Origin: Oscillospiraceae bacterium
GTDB taxonomy: Bacteria; Bacillota_A; Clostridia; Oscillospirales; Oscillospiraceae
Direction: 5' to 3'
Length of the DNA stretch: 64,000 bases
Assembly: GCA_017459865.1 (NCBI GenBank)
Contig: JAFUCD010000036.1
Coordinates: forward strand, 45,709-109,708
Numbering within the stretch: the first letter of the stretch is position 1; the number at the start of each line of letters is the position of its first letter. The notes under the pieces were generated by a model. The model searched no databases. It saw nothing but the letters and a program-made list of their open reading frames with translations, and was not told where the DNA came from. The position numbers and the translations under genes were made by a program. Below, piece by piece: positions 61,245-64,000 of the stretch.

Positions 61245-62663
61245 TTACTCAGAAACGATCTCTCCGTAAAGAGACCAGGTGTTGCTGCCGGTGATGTCGA
61301 CGTTCGCGAATTGCCCGATCAGGCTTTCATCGCCCTTGAGGTGGACAAGTCTGCCGCCCTTGGTGCGGGAGGTGAGATTCCACTCGCCGCGCCCGTCCGC
61401 GCCGTCTATCAGCACGCGCTGGCGCGTGCCCTCGTAGGCGGCGTGTTTTTCGGCGGAGATCGCGTTGGCGTGCTCCACGAGCTGATCGAAATGCACCTGC
61501 TTTTCCGCGCGTGTGTAGGGATCGGGCATCGAGGCCGCCGGGGTGCCGACGCGCTTGGAATAGATGAACGTGAACATCGCGTCGTAGCGCACCTCATCCA
61601 CGAGCGTGAGCGTGTCGTTGAATTCCGCGTCCGTCTCGCCGGGGAAGCCGACGATGATGTCCGTCGTGAGGACGAGATCCGGCATGTACTGCCGCGCGAG
61701 CGCGACCTCGGCGAGATATTTTTCGCGCGTGTAGCTGCGGTTCATCGCCTTCAGCACGCGGTCGTTGCCGGACTGCACGGGAAGGTGCAGATGGTGCGCG
61801 CACTTTTCGCACTCCGCCATCGTGCGGAAGAGCTTTTCCGTCGCGTCCTTCGGGTGGCTGGTCATAAAGCGCAGCACGAAGTCGCCCTCCAGCTCCGCCA
61901 CCATGCGCAGCAGATCGGCAAAGTCCACCGGCTCGGCGAGATCCTTGCCGTAGGAGTTCACGTTCTGCCCCAGCAGCGTGATGTCCTTGTAGCCCGCGGC
62001 GATCAGCGCCTTCGCCTCCGCGACGACGTCCTCCGGCCTTCTCGAGCGCTCGCGTCCGCGCACATAGGGCACGATGCAGTAGGTGCAGAAGTTGTTGCAT
62101 CCGTACATGATCGACAGCCACGCCTTCACGCCCTTATCGCGCCTGAGGGGGATGCCCTCCGCGACCGCGCCGTCCGCCGGGTCGACGGCGAAGATGCGGC
62201 GGCGGTTCGCCAGCACGTTTCGGTACAGCTCCGGGAACCGCCACAGCTCGTGCGGCCCGAAGACGAGATCGACGATGCGGTAGGAGTTTTTCAGCTTCTC
62301 GGCGATGTGCTTTTGCTGCACCATGCAGCCGCACACGGCGATGATCTGGTCGGGGTTCGCGGCCTTGGTGTGGTTCAGCGCGCCGACGTTGCCGAACACG
62401 CGCTGCTCGGCGTGCTCGCGCACGGCGCAGGTGTTCAGGATCACGAAGTCCGCCTTCGCGCTGTCGTCGGTAAAATCAAAGCCCATGTCCGCGAGATAAC
62501 CGCGCAGCTTTTCGCTGTCGGCCTCGTTCTGCTGGCAGCCGAAGGTGTCCACCATCGCGAGCGGACGGATGCCGCGCGATAAATACGTCTCGCGCACCTG
62601 CGCGCAGATGTCCCGCTGCCGCGCGATCTGATCGGGTGCGATCTCGGTTCGTTTGTAAGCCAT
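61245..62663 (-). CDS. miaB: tRNA-2-methylthio-N6-dimethylallyladenosine synthase MiaB
   Basis: Radical-SAM methylthiotransferase modifying A37 of tRNAs. 472 residues. UPF0004 domain with cluster Cys in DTFGCQQNEADSE, LNTCAVREHAEQRVFG and CGCMVQQ; radical-SAM CxxxCxxC in YGCNNFCTYCIVPYVRGRERSR; C-terminal TRAM domain ends the protein. Typical position next to mutS in Clostridia. Confidence 0.96.
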   Translation of the reverse strand: MAYKRTEIAPDQIARQRDICAQVRETYLSRGIRPLAMVDTFGCQQNEADSEKLRGYLADMGFDFTDDSAKADFVILNTCAVREHAEQRVFGNVGALNHTKAANPDQIIAVCGCMVQQKHIAEKLKNSYRIVDLVFGPHELWRFPELYRNVLANRRRIFAVDPADGAVAEGIPLRRDKGVKAWLSIMYGCNNFCTYCIVPYVRGRERSRRPEDVVAEAKALIAAGYKDITLLGQNVNSYGKDLAEPVDFADLLRMVAELEGDFVLRFMTSHPKDATEKLFRTMAECEKCAHHLHLPVQSGNDRVLKAMNRSYTREKYLAEVALARQYMPDLVLTTDIIVGFPGETDAEFNDTLTLVDEVRYDAMFTFIYSKRVGTPAASMPDPYTRAEKQVHFDQLVEHANAISAEKHAAYEGTRQRVLIDGADGRGEWNLTSRTKGGRLVHLKGDESLIGQFANVDITGSNTWSLYGEIVSE

Positions 62664-62702
62664 AGTTTCAAATCCTTAAAAGTGAAGATAGTCGTACAGG
62701 AT

Positions 62703-62731
62703 AGTTTAACATTTTGCGGTGGAAATTTCAA
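62703..62731 (-). promoter_or_regulatory. miaB-mutS promoter
   Basis: Minus strand: TTGAAA (62731-62726), 17-bp spacer, TAAACT (62708-62703). Confidence 0.6.
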
Positions 62732-62777
62732 TGGATATCATATATAATAAATCCATCTCAAAGGAGTTGAGAGTTTT

Positions 62778-64000
62778 ATGCCTGATATTCATATTCTCCC
62801 GCCCCACCTTGCCGATCTGATCGCGGCGGGCGAAGTCGTGGAGCGTCCGGCCTCGGTCGTGAAGGAGCTTGTGGAAAACGCCTTCGACGCCGGCGCACGC
62901 ACCGTCACCGTGGAGATCCGCGGCGGCGGCATGACCTATCTGCGCGTCACGGACGACGGCTGCGGCATGACGCCCGAGGACGCGGGCATCGCCTTTCTGC
63001 GCCACGCGACGAGCAAGCTGCGCGATGCGCGCGGGCTGGAGGCCATCGGCACGATGGGCTTTCGCGGCGAGGCGCTCGCGGCGATCTCCGCCGTGTCGCG
63101 CATCGAGCTCACGACCCGCGCGCGCGGCGCGGCGTCCGGCGTGCGCGTCGTGCTGGAGGCGGGCGAGATCCAGTCCATGTATGAGACCGGCTGTCCCGAG
63201 GGCACGACGATGGTTGTGCGGGATCTGTTTTATAACACGCCCGCGCGCCTGAAATTCATGAAGTCCGACCGCGCCGAAGGCAGCGCGTGCGTCGCGGCGG
63301 CGTTTCGCTGCGCGCTCGGCAGACCCGAGGTCAGCGTGCGGTGCCTGCGCGACGGGGAGGAGCAGTTTTTCTCCCCCGGCGACAGCCGCATCGAAAGCTG
63401 CGTCTATGCCCTGCTGGGGCGCGACGCGGCGAAGACGCTGCGCGCCTGCTCCGGCGAGCAGGACGGCGTGAAGGTCGAGGGCTTCATCTCCTCGCCCGGC
63501 TACGGCCGCGGCAATCGCGCCCAGCAGTATTTCTTCTGCAACGGCCGCGCGATCCGCTCCGCCGCGCTGCAGGCGGCGCTGGAGCAGGCCTACCGCAACA
63601 CGCTGCTCACGGGGCGCTTTCCCGCGTGCGTGCTCTACATCACGCTCTCGAACGCGGCGGTGGACGTGAACGTCCATCCCGCGAAGACCGAGGTCAAGTT
63701 CACGCAGGAGAAGACCGTGTTCGACGCCGTGCACTATGCCGCGCGTTCCGCGCTGGAGCGTGAGCGCGAGACCGCCGAGGTGGTTTTGAGCAAAAGCACG
63801 CAAAAGGTCACGGCCCCCGCCGCGCCGGTCGCCTATGACGCGACCGCTGCCGCGGGAAACGACCGCCGGACGCTCAAAAGCAGCGCCGCGCCCGCGCCGT
63901 CGCCGCAGCCGACCTTTGTCGCGCCTGCTGTGCGCCCGGCGCCGCGGCCCGCCGCAAGACCGATCCCGTCGCGCGTCGAGACCTTCGTCCCCGTCCCGCC
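62778..64000 (+). CDS. mutL: DNA mismatch repair protein MutL, N-terminal part
   Basis: GHKL ATPase matchmaker between MutS and downstream nucleases. 407 residues are visible before the window ends. IAAGEVVERPASVVKELVENAFDAGA (motif I), DDGCGM (motif II), the ATP lid RHATSKL...GTMGFRGEALAAISAV (motif III), and NTPARLKFMKS are in place. The transducer domain ends near 330 (NVHPAKTEVKF). The last part is the Ala/Pro-rich linker; the C-terminal endonuclease domain lies beyond the window. AAGGAG precedes the ATG. Confidence 0.95.
   Translation, partial: MPDIHILPPHLADLIAAGEVVERPASVVKELVENAFDAGARTVTVEIRGGGMTYLRVTDDGCGMTPEDAGIAFLRHATSKLRDARGLEAIGTMGFRGEALAAISAVSRIELTTRARGAASGVRVVLEAGEIQSMYETGCPEGTTMVVRDLFYNTPARLKFMKSDRAEGSACVAAAFRCALGRPEVSVRCLRDGEEQFFSPGDSRIESCVYALLGRDAAKTLRACSGEQDGVKVEGFISSPGYGRGNRAQQYFFCNGRAIRSAALQAALEQAYRNTLLTGRFPACVLYITLSNAAVDVNVHPAKTEVKFTQEKTVFDAVHYAARSALERERETAEVVLSKSTQKVTAPAAPVAYDATAAAGNDRRTLKSSAAPAPSPQPTFVAPAVRPAPRPAARPIPSRVETFVPVP

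Noticed and set aside
62700..62777. A consensus promoter for mutL using TATAAT at 62743-62748
   Set aside because: No acceptable -35 box lies 16-18 bases upstream; the nearest TTGCGG is 23 bases away.

Overview
The window looks like the replication-origin neighbourhood of a high-GC, spore-forming anaerobic member of the Clostridia, most likely Oscillospiraceae. This is inferred from the genes and base composition, not from a database search. Evidence: parA/parB with two perfect parS sites, gpr (spore germination protease), the order dnaA-dnaN-S4-recF-DUF370-gyrB-gyrA, strict-anaerobe proteins (reverse rubrerythrin, rubredoxin, a group-B-like [FeFe] hydrogenase), and GC-rich codon use. There are 60 protein-coding genes that I accept (two cut by the window edges), two broken or remnant genes, one IS110-family element and six REP-like repeats. 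No rRNA, tRNA or CRISPR was seen.

Layout. 1-2.3 kb: parB (cut by the window start), parA, two parS sites, gpr. 2.4-5.1 kb: rpsT, a lipid kinase, asnS. 5.1-6.2 kb: a RAYT transposase-like gene set among REP palindromes and a small membrane protein. 6.2-12.6 kb, minus strand: a KdpDE-like two-component pair, a sodium-coupled transporter, a membrane protein of unknown function, and typA. 12.7-15.3 kb: YfbR-like nucleotidase, ACT protein, UPF0210, DUF896. 15.3-20.1 kb, minus strand: a parvulin lipoprotein and mfd. 20.2-21.8 kb: a VanW protein and a TIM-barrel protein of unknown function. 21.9-32.5 kb: dnaA promoter, dnaA, a candidate oriC, dnaN, S4, recF, remB-like, gyrB, gyrA, rnhA, GNAT and two zinc-ribbon paralogues, all on the plus strand. 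32.5-39.8 kb: DUF1232, an amidohydrolase, a cysteine-desulfidase-family protein, a lipase, a secreted CotH-type kinase and DUF1643. 39.9-48.3 kb: a complete histidine operon headed by a TrpR/YerC-type regulator. 48.4-52.7 kb: proC, the hydrogenase, and a CooC ATPase followed by a short acetyl-CoA-synthase-like protein. 52.7-54.4 kb: the IS110 element, with a strongly structured non-coding left end that fits a bridge RNA. 54.5-64 kb: cls, then a minus-strand redox cluster (rubrerythrin, a hypothetical gene, a rubrerythrin remnant, a Mop-like protein with a damaged start codon, rubredoxin), then a CPBP protease, mutS, miaB and the start of mutL.

Most promising observations: the IS110 left end as a bridge RNA; REP/RAYT units in a Clostridia genome, one REP split by a 52-bp palindromic insert; the CooC plus short ACS-like gene pair beside a hydrogenase; the candidate unwinding element in dnaA-dnaN; the damaged Mop start codon next to a rubrerythrin remnant; and a dyad overlapping the his promoter. 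Reverse-strand ORFs opposite real genes are frequent because of the GC-rich codon use, and I left them out.
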